From contig NC_066571.1 in NCBI RefSeq assembly GCF_024679095.1, positions 7,818,474 to 7,882,473 on the forward strand: a DNA stretch of 64,000 nucleotides. The letters run 5' to 3'. A program made the translations under genes and the position numbers. The notes below the pieces were generated by a model. It searched no databases, was not told the origin of the DNA, and saw nothing but the letters and a program-made list of their open reading frames with translations. Origin of the DNA: Eriocheir sinensis. Its lineage: Eukaryota; Arthropoda; Malacostraca; Decapoda; Varunidae. This document shows, in pieces, positions 46,965 to 58,300 of the stretch (the stretch's first letter is position 1; every line of letters starts with the position of its first letter).

Positions 46965-47480
46965 CGGAGGAAGGAAGTCAGGAGGATAAAGGAGGGGAAG
47001 GAGGAGGAGGGGAAGGAGGAGGAGGGGAAGAAGGGGAAGGAAGTCAGGAAGTCTAAGGGTTGCAATGGAGGATAACCCAGCTAGGGGACGAGGAGAAGGG
47101 GAAGATGAAGGAGGAGGAGGAGGAGGAGGGGAAGAAGGGGAAGGAAGTCAGGAAGTCGAAGGGTTGCAGTGGAGGAGGATAACCCAGCTAGAGGAGGAGG
47201 AGGAGGAGGAGGAGGGGAAGAAGGGGAAGGAAGTCAGGAAGTCGAAGGGTTGCAATGGAGGAGGATAACCCAGCTAGGGGACGAAGAGGAGGAGGAGAGG
47301 AAGAAGAAGAAGAAGAAGAAGGAGGAGGAGGAGGAGGAGGAGGGGAAGAAGGGGAAGGAAGTCAGGAAGTCGAAGGGTTGCAATGGAGGAGGATAACCCA
47401 GCTAGAGGACGAGGAGGAGGAGGAGGAGGAGGGGAAGACTAAGGAGGAGGAGGAGGAGGAGGGGAAGGAAAGGGGGTAAG
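46965..47480. repeat. (GGA)n-expanded minisatellite, four copies
   Basis: TGCAATGGAG (TGCAGTGGAG once) occurs at 47061, 47165, 47251 and 47379 (spacings 104, 86, 128). Each unit reads GAAGGAAGTCAGGAAGTCGAA, GGTTGCAATGGAGGAGGATAA, CCCAGCTAGAGG, then a variable (GGA)n. The design is the same as at 24435 and 17641 but with a different unique part. Confidence 0.95.
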
Positions 47481-48010
47481 AGGAGCAGAGTCTCATGAAA
47501 GTTCAACTCGCCGCCGGTTTTCTCTTGTGACGCCGGAGACTCATGGACGTCTGGCAGGCTTAACAGCACCACGATAACCTATCTCCGCTATCACCGCACT
47601 CACACACACGTACACACACACACACACTCACACACCACAGACTGCGCCTCGTGGCCTGCCCTGTACTGGCCTCCTCCTCAAATCCTTCCGTTATCACTCA
47701 AAACTCCACGTAACATATCACAGAAGGAGCACCAGGATATAAGGGCTAGGACGGGGATGATTGCGAGGCGAGGGCGGCCACACGTTCAGCCCCTCAGCAG
47801 CCAGAGCTTCGATGCTGCCCGGGGCTTGGCTAGGCACCGGCGGCAGAGAGCGGAAAGAGTTGCGCGTGAGGCCACAGTCAGGCACAAACTGGCTGGCTGT
47901 TGGCTGGCGGTGGTGGTGGTAGTGATGGTGGTGGTGCTTAGCTCTCTCTCTCTCTCTCCCACTCTCTCACTCTCCCCGCCAGCAGCCCCCTTCCCCTCCA
48001 TTCCTCACCC
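47481..48010. other. Mostly unique segment with a short open frame
   Basis: 47481-47760 is unique apart from a short interrupted (CA)n at 47605-47632. From 47757 a plus-strand ATG frame of 86 codons begins MIARRGRPHVQPLSSQSFDA, is Arg/Ala-rich for about 45 residues, then reads a hydrophobic Val run from (GGT)n and Ser-Leu from (CT)n before stopping at 48015-48017. A TATAAG at 47738 lies upstream. No domain is recognised. The repeat-coded C-terminal half argues against a real protein. Confidence 0.2.
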
Positions 48011-48392
48011 CACATGACCATTGCCTCCCCCTCCCTTCCTTCCTCTCCCCATCCCATATCTACCACCAGGACACACCACACCACCCCTATCCCACCCTCT
48101 TCACCTCCCTTCCTCCTACCTACCTACCACCCCAGCCTCCCTTCCTCCTCCATCATCACCACCACCACCGCCTCCGTCACCACCTCCACCACCGCCCACT
48201 TCCAACGCTCTCCAGACCTGGCCATGACACTTAATACACACACACTCACACACACACACACAAACCGAGGCAGGATTAGAACATCATCAATTACGCAATG
48301 ACATTCGAGCTCGCCGTAAAAAAAATAAAGCAAAAAAAAGTGGTTCACATTATATGCAAAGGTTCAACGAAGATTAGTGCGGACGGGGCCGT

Positions 48393-48396
<4 letters not shown>
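48011..48396. other. C-rich sequence with (CAC)n and unique tail
   Basis: C-rich phrases and ACC/CAT triplets to 48195, interrupted (CA)n at 48238-48262, then a unique A-rich stretch containing ATTATATGCAAAGG (octamer-like ATGCAAA, 48350). Nothing else is recognised. Confidence 0.5.
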
Positions 48397-48453
<57 letters not shown>

Positions 48454-48572
48454 GAGGGGGGTTAAGGAGGGAAAAAATGATCTCACCCGATTAACATTAC
48501 AAGTATTTCTCCGCGGCCCTGAAGACAAAATTCATGGCTCGAAGGATGTGGGAATGCGCGGGAAAGGAGCGG

Positions 48573-48608
<36 letters not shown>

Positions 48609-48614
48609 GTTAGA

Positions 48615-48658
<44 letters not shown>

Positions 48659-48732
48659 TGTCGCAGGTTAATACCACAATAAGTGAGGTTAATTAAGGCG
48701 AAATATTGTCCTGTTCCCTCGTGTAAAGGGCG

Positions 48733-48795
<63 letters not shown>

Positions 48796-49125
48796 GATAA
48801 AATGTGAGATGAAGAGGGAATGGAATCATGACAGAAGAGAGAGGGAGAGAGTGGAAAGCGAAGAGGAAGTGAAGGAAGGAGGGGAAAAAATGAGATGAGT
48901 GAGCGAGGAGGAGGAGGAGGAGGAGGAAGGAGAAAGAGCAGTAAGTGAAGTAGGAGGAGGAAGAGGAGGAGGAGGAGGAGAAGCAGAGTACGAGAAAGAG
49001 CAACTGGAGGAGGAGGAGGAGGAGGAGGAGGAGTAACATTAGGAGGAGAAAACGAAGACGAGAGTAGAAAAAAAAATAATTCAAATAATTCAGATGGAAA
49101 TTGATATCCCAATGGTCTTCCCTTT
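48397..49125. repeat. (GA)n, (GT)n, (CT)n, (GA)n and (GGA)n series
   Basis: (GA)n 48397-48450, (GT)n 48575-48604, (CT)n 48620-48654, (GA)n 48735-48793, and GGA tracts 48906-48927, 48953-48981 and 49007-49033. Unique islands lie at 48480-48570 and 48660-48734 (GTTAATTAAGGCG). Confidence 0.96.
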
Positions 49126-49129
49126 TTTC

Positions 49130-49460
49130 CCTCTACCTACCAACCTCGGAGTGGGCGTGGGAGCAAAGGCGTGGGCGTGGGGAGAGAGGGGAGAAGTGGG
49201 CGGGGAGAGGTTACAAAGGGTATGGGTGGGAGGGGGAGTAGGGATGATGGGGTAAGTGGAAGCAGGAGTGGAAGGGCGTGGCAGTGGGAGTAGGAAGGAG
49301 TAAAAGGGATGAGAGGGAGAAGTGGAGTGGGAGTAAGGTAGGGAGTGGGCATGTATGGGGGTATAGTGGATGGGTGGTCATGAGTGGGCGTGGCAGATGG
49401 AGTGGGTGATGGTGGTGGGGGTGGATAAGGATGGAGGGGGAGGGGACACAAAGGCATGCA
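49130..49460. repeat. GTGGGCGTGG/GGGAGT-rich sequence
   Basis: GTGGGCGTGG at 49151, 49170 and 49385 and GGAGTGGGAGTAAGG-type phrases recur with no fixed period. GTGGGCGTGG resembles a GC/GT box (Sp/KLF), but the repetition suggests a degenerate minisatellite. Confidence 0.65.
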
Positions 49461-50265
49461 GTGTGTAGGCGGGTATCCTCCTCCTCCTCCTCCTTCCTCT
49501 TCTCCTCCTCCAGCCTCCTCCTCCTCACATCAAAGAACCTCTATCCAACGAACGTAACACTATCCTGCCTCTTCTCTTCCTTTCCTCCTCCTCCTCTTCT
49601 TTCCTCTGACTGTGATGGCGCTGAATATAGCATTGAAAGGTAGAGAAAATTCTTTGGAAGAGGAGGAGGAGGAAGGGAAGGAGGAGGAGGAGGAGGGAAC
49701 TAGGTCACAACGGTAGGTAGCATCTTGGTCAACGGGAGGATGTGTGTGTGTGTGTGTGTGTGTGTGTGTTCACTGAAGACTCCTCAATCCCCCTGACCCT
49801 CCTCCTCTTCCTTCCTTGATACCCGATGCCCCTATACCCACTAATACTTTTTTTATCCTATACCCTTATCAGCAGTATCTAATCTCAGACGGTTGACCGC
49901 ACATCTGCCCATCGAGAATAGCATTGAGGAAAGACCCACCGATTAACACACCATCTAGCGGGCGGATCGAGAACCTCAACCACCACCACCACCTCCATCA
50001 CACACTCCATCACCAAAGCAACCATCCCACGCCACCTCCCCGCGCCCCCACGCCTCCGAACCACGCATTCAAGTCGTTCTCATTACCTGAGCAGTATTCT
50101 AAGAGGCGGAAGGGGTCGTTAAGTGGGGGAGAAATGGGAAAATGATAAAAGGAGTAATGTGGGAGATCTGTTGAGTGTGTCTTGGGGTTTATGGAGCCTG
50201 CCAGCGAGGAGACTTGCCACATAGCGCTAGATACCACGATCTCACCACCGCCAACGTGTCACACA
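49461..50265. other. (TCC)n, (GGA)n, (GT)n and unique sequence
   Basis: (TCC)n 49477-49527, (GGA)n 49659-49696, (GT)n 49741-49769, and (CAC)n 49979-49996. Other parts (49560-49650, 49780-49960, 50020-50265) are unique, with no open frame beyond about 75 codons and no domain. Confidence 0.6.
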
Positions 50266-50520
50266 GGCTAAGAACGTAAAATTTCGCCTTCTCTCTCTCT
50301 TTCTGTCTCTTTCTCGCTTTCCTTTCGCCCTCTCTCCCTCCCTCGCATTAGTTATTAGCGGAAAACCCTCGTAGATTTATATTTCCATGGTGAATTGAAG
50401 CCTCGGGAATATTCCATGAAAGCTGAATGATTTGCGTGATAGAAATGTTTGGAATGAAGGAAAGTGGGAGGGAGGGTGGGCGACGGGTACGCATGGGGGA
50501 GGGGGCGGGGGTTTGGGGGG
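50266..50520. other. Unique segment with GGAATATTCC palindrome
   Basis: Pyrimidine-rich 50285-50345, then AT-rich unique sequence containing the palindrome GGGAATATTCC near 50404 and CATGAAAGCTGAATGATTTGCG. Low-complexity G-rich sequence follows. No gene. Confidence 0.4.
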
Positions 50521-51003
50521 ACGGGCATCTCTCCTCCCCCTACCTACCCCTCCTCCTCCTCCTCCATGCCCTTCCCCCTCCTCCACCACCTCCTCCTCTT
50601 CCTCTTCCTCCTTCTCTGGTGTCAATCCGAGGAGTAACGGACACAAGGACACAACAACGGGGATGGACTGGATTCCCCACCACCACCACCATCACCACCA
50701 TCATCACCACTGCTACTACTACTACTACTACTACTACTACGCCATCACCACCAACTTAACTCTGCTGCTTACTACGCCACGACCTAACGCAGCTACCACC
50801 ACCACCATCTCCACAAACACCACAATAACATCACCATCACCACTATCAGCTTCACCATTACATCATGAATAGGAAAAGTGTCTCCATTTTTACTACCATC
50901 ACCATCACCACCAACACCAACAACAATAACATCAACAAAACCAACAATAAAGACAAAGAAAAAATGAACAAACTTACTAACATTATCACTACTAACACCA
51001 AAA

Positions 51004-51046
<43 letters not shown>

Positions 51047-51060
51047 TAACCACTACATGT
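50521..51060. repeat. (TCC)n, (CAC/CAT)n, (ACT)n series
   Basis: (CCT)n 50549-50565 and 50578-50613, (CCA/TCA)n 50676-50710, (CTA)n 50712-50741, CAC/ACC phrases 50797-50860 and (ACT)n 51007-51048. Histidine-, threonine- and tyrosine-rich frames come from these tracts. Confidence 0.95.
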
Positions 51061-51086
51061 ATACTTTTAGCTCAGCGGCACTCTAT

Positions 51087-51119
<33 letters not shown>

Positions 51120-51240
51120 CCAAGGGCTTCACGTGGGGGAGGGGAGGGGGTACTATGACATTGCTCTAAGCCGCACCATCAGGAGTCTCCATGCCCCTGG
51201 GAGATTAAGGGGAGCCGAACGTGTGTCACCCCATCGGTAT
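51061..51240. other. (CA)n and unique segment
   Basis: (CA)n 51090-51117, then unique sequence 51118-51240 (CATTGCTCTAAGCCGCACC, GGAGTCTCCATGCCCCTGGG) with no recognised element. Confidence 0.5.
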
Positions 51241-51850
51241 ACAAAGACACGAAGGGGGTGAGGGTGGAGGAGGGTGAAGGGGTGAGTCATGGAGGCGAGG
51301 GAGGGGTGAAGGAAGCGGCGGAAGGGCTGAGTAACACGAGGAAAGTTTGTGAGTCATGGAAGAGTGGGATGAATGGGGCGAATGTGGGTGACGAAGATGG
51401 GTGAAGAAAGGGGGGAAGAGGGGGAGGGAAAGGGCTGAAGTAGATGAAGAAAGGGGGTGAAGGAAAGAGGTGAAGAGGGTTTAAAGGGGTGAGGGAGAGG
51501 GCTGAAGTAGATGGAGGAAGGAGATGAAGGAAAGGGGTGAAGAGGGGTTAAAGGGGTGAGGGAGAGGGCTGAAGTAGATGAAGGAAAGGGGCGAAGAGGG
51601 TTTAAAGGGGTGAGGTAGAGGGCTAAAGTAGATGAAGAAAGGGGGTGAAGGAAAGAGGTGAAGAGGGTTTAAAGAGGTGAGGGAGAGGGCTGAAGTAGAT
51701 GGAGGAAGGAGATGAAGGAAAGGGGGGAAGAGAGGTTAAAGGGGTGAGGTAGAGGGCTGAAGTAGATGAAGGAAAGGGGCGAAGATGGTTTAAAGGGGTT
51801 AGGGAAAGGGCTGAAGTAGATGAAGGAAAGGGGCGAAGAGGGTGAAGGAA
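51241..51850. repeat. 67-bp purine minisatellite, about eight copies
   Basis: CTGAAGTAGATG (CTAAAG once) occurs at 51435, 51502, 51569, 51623, 51690, 51757 and 51811 (spacings 67, 67, 54, 67, 67, 54). The 54-bp copies lack a 13-bp block near GGAAGGAGATGAAG. 51241-51430 is a diverged lead-in. Confidence 0.95.
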
Positions 51851-52130
51851 AGGGGTGAATGAATAGGCAGAAAATAGGTTAGGAAAGGGTTGAAGGAAGG
51901 GGGTTAAGGAAGAGGGCGCTAAGGAAGGGGTAAAGGAAAGGGGTGGAAAGGGTGAAGAATAGTGAATGAATGGACACAGTGTAGTTGAGGAAAGGGTTGA
52001 AGGAAGGGGGTGAAGGAAGAGGGCGCTAAGGAAAGGGGTAAAGGAAAGGGGTGGAAAGGGTGATGGAATGAAGGAATGAATGGGCAGTGTAATTGAGGAA
52101 AGGGTTGAAGGAAGAAAGGGCTGAAGAAGA
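51851..52130. repeat. 107-bp purine minisatellite, ~2.5 copies
   Basis: GAGGGCGCTAAGGAA occurs at 51912 and 52019 (107 bp). Units contain GGAAAGGGTTGAAGGAAGG, GGGGTAAAGGAAAGGGGTGG and GAATGAATGGRCA. It continues directly from the 67-bp array and shares GGAAAGGGGTGAA with it. Confidence 0.93.
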
Positions 52131-52387
52131 TTTAGAAATATTACTCTACATTGGAATGAAAAAAAGAAAAAAAAAGAAAAAAAAGGGAAACAGGGAATGA
52201 AAAAAAAAGTAACAGAGGAAAGTAAAAAAAAAAAAGATAGCAGGAAAGAAAAGAAAAGAAACAGGAAAGGGAAAAAAAGGAAGGACTCACATTGAAGCTT
52301 TATAAATTTTACTGTACATTTATTCCAATCCTAATTAATTAATACGCGGGGATTAATAACACTAATCTAATAACACGACAGCAGCCT

Positions 52388-52388
<1 letters not shown>
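52131..52388. other. A-rich then AT-rich unique sequence
   Basis: AAAAAG low complexity to 52280, then unique AT-rich sequence (TTTATAAATTTTACTG, CTAATTAATTAATACGCGG). Nothing gene-like. Confidence 0.5.
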
Positions 52389-52464
<76 letters not shown>

Positions 52465-52591
52465 AAAAAACAACAACAGGTGCAATAATTATGGAAGCGC
52501 GCAATTTGTACACCTAACGAAACACACCTGTCTGTCCGGGGATAAATACAGGTGACAAAAACAGACACATTAACGTCCATTGTACCTTTAA

Positions 52592-52654
<63 letters not shown>

Positions 52655-52708
52655 TCATACTAATAAAATAAAACATGAAACTTAATAAAACTCTCGGAAG
52701 GCCTTTAA

Positions 52709-52800
<92 letters not shown>
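52389..52800. repeat. (CA)n, (CA)n, (CT)n, (CA)n series
   Basis: (CA)n 52389-52459, 52592-52652 and 52765-52792, and (CT)n 52713-52764 directly fused to the last (CA)n. Confidence 0.98.
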
Positions 52801-54170
52801 AGCTGGAAAGAGTGCAGAGAGCGGCAACGTAGCAAAAAATAACACCAAGCAAAGAGAACTGCATTACTAAGACAGACTGCGCTAAACTGGAGCTGTCTAG
52901 ACCACAAAGAAAAGCGAGAAAGAGGCGACTTAACCACGGCATTCAGACTCGCAAAGGGCCTCGAGCACTTAGACGAGGAAGGCTTGCTGGGAAGGAACAG
53001 AAGAAGGAAGACAAAGGGACAGGGACAGAGGGACACTTTCTTGAACATCCCAGCATCCCAGCATCCCAGCATCCCAGCACAGACATTTGACAAGGCTTTC
53101 GTAGGAGTTATGGGCATTTCCACTGGTAGTTTCATGAGGCTGGTGGTAGTTTGACAAAGCCTTGATATACCATAAACATGAAAAACACTCATGACAATAT
53201 GTTTAATCTCTTTTTTGGCCTTGAGAAATCATTGGCGTGAGAGCTGGAAACGTCTAAGAATGCGAACACACACTCGTCAAGGGCCTGGAGCATGTGAACA
53301 GAGAACAGTTGCTGGAAAGAGATGCTGGAAGGACAAAGGACAGGAGGTGAAACAGAGGGAAACGAAATGCAGGCAGGATGTAAGTTCGCCTTCCCAACAT
53401 TATCCTTAATACTTGAAAGCGTCTGAACAGGGAAGACTTGCTGGTAGGGATAGGCAAGGAATGACAAGGGGACAGAGCATTAACTGAAGGAAACAAGAGA
53501 CACAGAAAGGGTGTTAATTAGTTCGTCTTCCCAACATTATCCTTAATACTTGAAAGCGTCTGAACAGGGAAGGCTTGCTGGTAGGGATAGGCAAGGAATG
53601 ACAAGGGGACAGAGCATTAACTGAAGGAAACAAGAGATACAGAAAGGATGTTAATCAGTTCGTCTTTCCAACAAAATCCTTAATACTGGAAAGCGTCTGA
53701 ACAGGGAAGACTTGCTGGTAAGGGATGGGCAGGGAAGGACAAGGGAACAGAGCATAAACTGAAGGAAACAAGAGATACAGAAAGTTCGTCTTCCCAACAT
53801 AATCCTTAATACTCTGAACACTCTGGACGCGGAAGACTTGCTGGAAAAGGGATGGTACAGAGAAAGGACAATGGGACAGGAACTTAAGCCAAAGGAAGCA
53901 AGATGAAGAAGGGATATACATAAGCTCGTCTTTTCAACATAATCCATAATACCCTGAACAGTCTGGACGCGGAAGACTTGCTGGAGCTGGAAAGGGCTGG
54001 AACCGATGAAGGACAAGGTGAAGGTCAGGAGCATAAACAAAGATGCAGACAGGAAGGAGATCAGTTCGCCTTTCAGAGCATAATCACTAATTCTTGGAAG
54101 AGTCAGAACATGGAGATGATTAGAAGCTGAGAATATCCATGAACTAAAAGCAAAGTGAGACGAAAAGGAG
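52801..54170. repeat. ~137-bp tandem repeat split by element A
   Basis: GGAAGACTTGCTGG (GGAAGGCTTGCTGG) occurs at 52977, 53431, 53568, 53705, 53831 and 53971, with GAACAGTTGCTGG near 53303. Regular spacings are 137, 137, 126 and 140. Units contain CGTCTTCCCAACATTATCC, TTAATACTTGAAAGCGTCTG, GACAAGGGGACAGAGCAT and AACTGAAGGAAACAAGAGA. Outer copies are diverged. Element A lies at 53083-53243. An 8-bp CATCCCAG repeat (four copies) sits just left of it at 53046-53077. Confidence 0.93.
53083..53243 (+). mobile_element. Element A copy within the 137-bp array
   Basis: ACATTTGACAAGGCTTTCGT, GGAGTTATGGGCATTTCCAC, GGTAGTTTCATGAGGCTGG, AAACACTCATGACAA and TTGGCCTTGAGAAATCATTGG follow the order of the copy at 6211. 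The left terminal inverted repeat is missing. On the right it runs into AACGTCTAAGAATGCGAACA, a phrase also seen after the 42.4-kb copy. Confidence 0.75.
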
Positions 54171-54313
54171 ATAATACGAAGAGAAATTAACACAGAGACT
54201 GATAGATATATAGACAGACAATTAGATAGTTATATAAAGAGATAGATAGATAGATAAAGAGATAGAGATTATTGACCACAGCTACGATACAATATAAACA
54301 AGGACACAGCACG

Positions 54314-54361
<48 letters not shown>

Positions 54362-54500
54362 GCACACGGCGGAATAACAACATTAGGAAGTGATTACTCT
54401 GAGTTTTATCGAGGAGGAACGGAACACAACACAGACGTTCGCTCGTTCTGGGGATTAATGGGAGGAGCGTGGAGGAGGAGGAGGAGGAGGATAAAGATAG
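54171..54500. repeat. (GATA)n and (CA)n
   Basis: GATA/GACA repeats at 54200-54270, (CA)n 54315-54358, a unique segment, and (GGA)n 54473-54490. Confidence 0.93.
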
Positions 54501-54797
54501 AAGCACATTGGATTAGCTAAGGAAGGAAAATAGGAAAAGAAGTACGATAGAGAGAGAGAGAGATAAAAAGGGAAAGAAGAGGAGGAGGAGGAGGAGGAGG
54601 ATAAATAGAAAGAATAGGAGACAGAGGAGGAGAAGAAAGAGGCAGATAGACAGGAGGAAGAGGAAGAGGATAGAGAAAGCAGGAGGACGAAGCGAAAACG
54701 TAAATGAAAAGAAAAGAAAAAAAAGGAAAAACATGAGAAAAGAAGAAGAAATGGAAGATAAAGAGGAGCAAGAGGAAAGGAGAAAGAGGAAAAGGGG

Positions 54798-54855
<58 letters not shown>

Positions 54856-54980
54856 TAATGTGACCACAATTACCCTCACCACCATCCCACCACTACCATA
54901 CCATCATCATCATCACCATTTTCACCACCACATCACCACCACCACCACCATCATCACCATCAATAGCGCTCATCACCTCT
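54501..54980. repeat. Purine tract, (GGA)n, (GA)n and (ACC)n
   Basis: GGA/GAAA-rich sequence with (GGA)n 54581-54600, (GA)n 54803-54853, then CAC/CAT/ACC triplets at 54875-54965. Confidence 0.94.
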
Positions 54981-55117
54981 TAAAACCATGGCAGCGCAGC
55001 CCATCATATCGACTAATGGACTTTATGAATTTATAGATATTACGTTGAAACCCCTCCCCCCCCCCCTCCTCCCTTTTATCCCCTTCCTCTATCACCCCCT
55101 ATCTGTATGTCCCCTTC

Positions 55118-55171
<54 letters not shown>

Positions 55172-55781
55172 CCTACTCCTATTTCCTCTCCACTTCATTC
55201 TCTTTCTCGTGTTCTCTCTCATGTATTTGTTCCTTTAGTCCTCTCTCTCTCTCTCTCTCTCTGCTATCTTTGTTTTCTTCAGTCCTCTATACCTCCATTT
55301 TCTCTCTTCCTTTCTTCTTCCTCCTCCTCCTCCTCCTCCTCTCTCTCTTTCCACTTTGTCAACTTTATAATCATGTTTCCTCCACTTATATCTATCCCTT
55401 TTTCTTTCCCTCTCTCCACTTTCCTTTACTCTCTTTTTTTTTCTCTGTCTCTATCTATCTGTCTATCTATCTCACCCCTACCCCTCGTTTCCTCCTCTCT
55501 CAATGCTTACGAAGACATCTCCCTTTCCCTTTTCCCTCCCCTCTTCTGTCCATGTACCCTCAATTACCACGCCCCCTTTTCTCCCCTTCCCTTTCCTCTT
55601 TTTTATATGTCCCCTCCCCTCACTCCCCCTCCCGCTTCCCCTCCCCTCTCTATTCCCTTCAACTGTTTCCTTTCCTTTCCCCTCGTCCAATCCCCCTTTT
55701 TATTTTCTCTTCTTCCTTTAGTGCATATTTTTTTCATCCCACCCTCTTTTCCTTCCTTTCTCTCCTTTTCCCTTGGCTCTC

Positions 55782-55843
<62 letters not shown>

Positions 55844-55860
55844 TGTTTGTCAAGGTGTGC
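54981..55860. repeat. Pyrimidine-rich tract with (CT)n
   Basis: (CT)n 55122-55168, 55240-55262 and 55784-55840, (CCT)n 55319-55341, and TTCCC-rich sequence elsewhere. The 292-residue plus frame starting at 54988 begins in unique sequence (MAAQPIISTNGLYEFIDITL) but then reads only Ser/Leu/Pro/Phe low complexity. Confidence 0.9.
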
Positions 55861-55927
55861 ACGTGACATTAATAGATGGACAGAGGTCAGGTAAGTAAGG
55901 TCATGAAGTTTGACCTTACGTGTCCTT

Positions 55928-55992
<65 letters not shown>

Positions 55993-56389
55993 ATTCATAA
56001 AACCGATTAAAACAAGCAAGCAATAAAAGGAAAAGAGAGGCGTAGCAAATAAACAACATATAATTTAATAAAACAATATAAAATAAACAAAAAAAAAAAA
56101 AGGAAACGTCAGCCAAACTAAAGAAACAAACAAACAAACAAACAAGGAAGACAAAATTTAATGAAGACACGAAACTTTTTTTTCCTAACATTGCTTGGAG
56201 TCAATTGCAGCAAAGTGGAACACACAAACAAACGAACGAACAGAAAAAAAAAATACACAGTCACTGAAGAGACATTGCCAAAGGGAGCCGCAGGAGGAGG
56301 AGGAGGAGGAGGGAGTCTCTGTCCACACCGAAGAAAAATGTCCCTCACGAAATTTGTCTCACTTCAACTTAGTAATATTTTTGAGCCTT
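55861..56389. repeat. (GT)n and A-rich unique sequence
   Basis: (GT)n 55930-55989, A-rich sequence with (CAAA)n at 56128-56144, and a mostly unique stretch 56160-56340 with (GGA)n 56292-56311. It is the open lead-in of two overlapping frames that continue into the next repeat. Confidence 0.85.
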
Positions 56390-56785
56390 TCCCTCACGAC
56401 TTATTTCTCTCACGACTTATTTCTCTCACTATTCAATTCCCTCACGACTTATTTCCCTCACTATTCAATTCACGACTTATTTCCCATCACGATTTATTTC
56501 CCTCACGACTTATTTCCCATCACGACTTATTTCCCTTCACGATTTATTTCCCTCACGACTTATTTCCCATCACGATTTATTTCCCTCACGACTTATTTCC
56601 CATCACGACTTATTTCCCTCACGACTTATTTCCCATCACGACTTATTTCCCTCACGCCGTATTTATTTCCGTCACTATTCAATTCCCTCGCGACCTATTT
56701 CTCTCACTATCAAATTCCTTCACGACGACCTACTTCCCTCACCACTTATTTTACTCACGACCTATTTTGCAGCCTCCTGACAGCA
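56390..56785. repeat. CACGACTTATTTCCC minisatellite, 16/17-bp unit
   Basis: About 22 copies. The spacing alternates 17 and 16 (56587, 56604, 56620, 56637), giving a 33-bp dimer of CTCACGACTTATTTCCC and ATCACGACTTATTTCC. Because 33 is a multiple of three, two frames stay open and read HDLFPITTYFP repeats. There is no other coding evidence. Confidence 0.95.
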
Positions 56786-57357
56786 AGGAAGAAGAGGTAT
56801 ACGTCAATGCCTCCCGCCGTTGGGTATTCAATAGTGTACTTCTTGTTTCCGTGTTTTATTACTATTTCTATTTTTTTTATTCTTATTTAAGTTATATTTT
56901 TGTTTTTGTTTTTCTTTGCATTTATATATATTTTTTTATTACAGTTTTATTTTGCTTTTGTTTTCATTTTCCTTTTTTTCTTAGTTTTAATTTCAGTAAG
57001 TTTTGGTTTTAATTTTATTTCTAATCATATTTATTTATTTTTTATTTTATTTTGAGTGAGTTTTAGTTTAGTATGTGCTAGTTTGTGATTTAAAACGGCA
57101 TATTAATTAAAGAAAGGGGTGAAAAATGAACAAAATAGGAGTTAGGAATTGGGACGTAGAGAAAATTGGCGAAGAAATAGTTTAGGAAAAGGGTTAGGAA
57201 AAAGGGCATACAGAAAATGGGTAAAGAAGAGGTATAGAAAAGGAAGCAGTTTAAGGGGGGGGGAAAAGGAAGGTTGAAGAGAAGTTAAGAGACAGTGAGT
57301 GTGTAGTCTATCGCGATCTGTATGCTTTAAAGATCTCTGGCGTTGTGAATTAACTAA
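56786..57357. other. T-rich AT-rich unique sequence
   Basis: 56790-56830 is unique (GACAGCAAGGAAGAAGAGG). 56830-57080 is T-rich with TTTTATTTT and GTTTTNGTTTT phrases, and 57120-57300 has AGGGTTAGGAAAAAGGG-type phrases. A single GGGTTAGG at 57191 is not a telomere array. No gene. Confidence 0.55.
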
Positions 57358-57419
<62 letters not shown>

Positions 57420-57531
57420 GTCGCCTCAAGACAAGCCAATGACATTAATAACACAGAACGCTTATATTTCTACTTTTATTTCACTAGTTGATGTAGTATG
57501 TATTTGAGACGTAAAAAATTCACCTCCCACG

Positions 57532-57614
<83 letters not shown>

Positions 57615-57615
57615 T
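57358..57615. repeat. Two (CA)n tracts
   Basis: (CA)n 57358-57416 and 57534-57612, separated by about 115 bp of unique AT-rich sequence. Confidence 0.98.
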
Positions 57616-58300
57616 AAAGGGTAACTCAGCCATCTCTCTACAAGGCGATCACTGCATTAAACAAACAAATATATTATGAATCCGTCTGTTTGTTGTTCTA
57701 TGTTTGTTTTTTTGGCTGTTCTGTTTGTTTACTGGTGTTTGGTTGTGTCTCGTAGTTTTGTTTGGGTGCTATTCTGTTGTTGTTTTTTACTAGTGGCTCT
57801 GTTGTTTGTTATTTGTTTTGTTGTTCTGTTTGGTTCTTGTTTTTCTGTTGCACTTACTGTTGTTTGGTTATGTTCTTTGGTTGGTTGTTAATCTGCTGTT
57901 TGGTTGTTCTATCTGGTTGTGTTTTGATGTCCAGGGTTGTGTTCTATGGCGCGGTCAGACGGAAGAGCAAGCATTAGGTTCTTTAGATGGTTGATTATGT
58001 TGTTTGCTGTTGTTTGGTTGTTCTATCTGGTTGTGTTTTGATGTCCAATGTTGTGTGTCAGACGGAAGAGCAAGCATTAGGTTCTTTGGTTGGTTGTTAA
58101 TGCTATTTGCTGTTGTTTGGTTGTTCTATCTGGTTGTGTTTTGATGTCCAATGTTGTGTGTCAGACGAAGAGCAAGCATTAGGTTCTTTGGTTGGTTGTT
58201 AATGCTATTTGCTGTTGTTTGGTTCTTCTGTCTGGTTGTGTTTTGATGTCCAATGTTGTGTTCTATGGCGCGGTCAGACGGAAGAGCAAGCATTAGCGGG
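57616..58300. repeat. TTG/TGG-rich sequence and 102-114-bp tandem repeat
   Basis: 57670-57870 is GTTTGTTGTTCTGTTTGG-type low complexity. GATGTCCA(A/G)(T/G)G occurs at 57926, 58040, 58143 and 58245 (spacings 114, 103, 102). Units contain CAGACGGAAGAGCAAGCATTA, GGTTCTTTGGTTGGTTGTTA and TTGCTGTTGTTTGGTTGTTC. The hydrophobic 71-residue plus frames are repeat-derived. Confidence 0.93.

Noticed and set aside
47757..48017. 86-codon protein with a membrane segment
   Set aside because: The hydrophobic segment is coded by (GGT)n and the rest of the C-terminus by (CT)n. No homology is recognised, so it is kept only as a described segment.
56161..57012. Plus-strand 283-codon frame with HDLFPITTYFP repeats
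   Set aside because: It is explained by a 33-bp dimer minisatellite. The ends are low complexity and a second overlapping frame is also open.
57191..57198. GGGTTAGG as an interstitial telomere
   Set aside because: A single octamer in AGGGTTAGGAAAAAGGG-type low complexity, not an array.
57676..57891. Small hydrophobic protein, possible membrane peptide
   Set aside because: The hydrophobic residues come from GTTTGTT/TTCTG low-complexity DNA leading into a tandem repeat.
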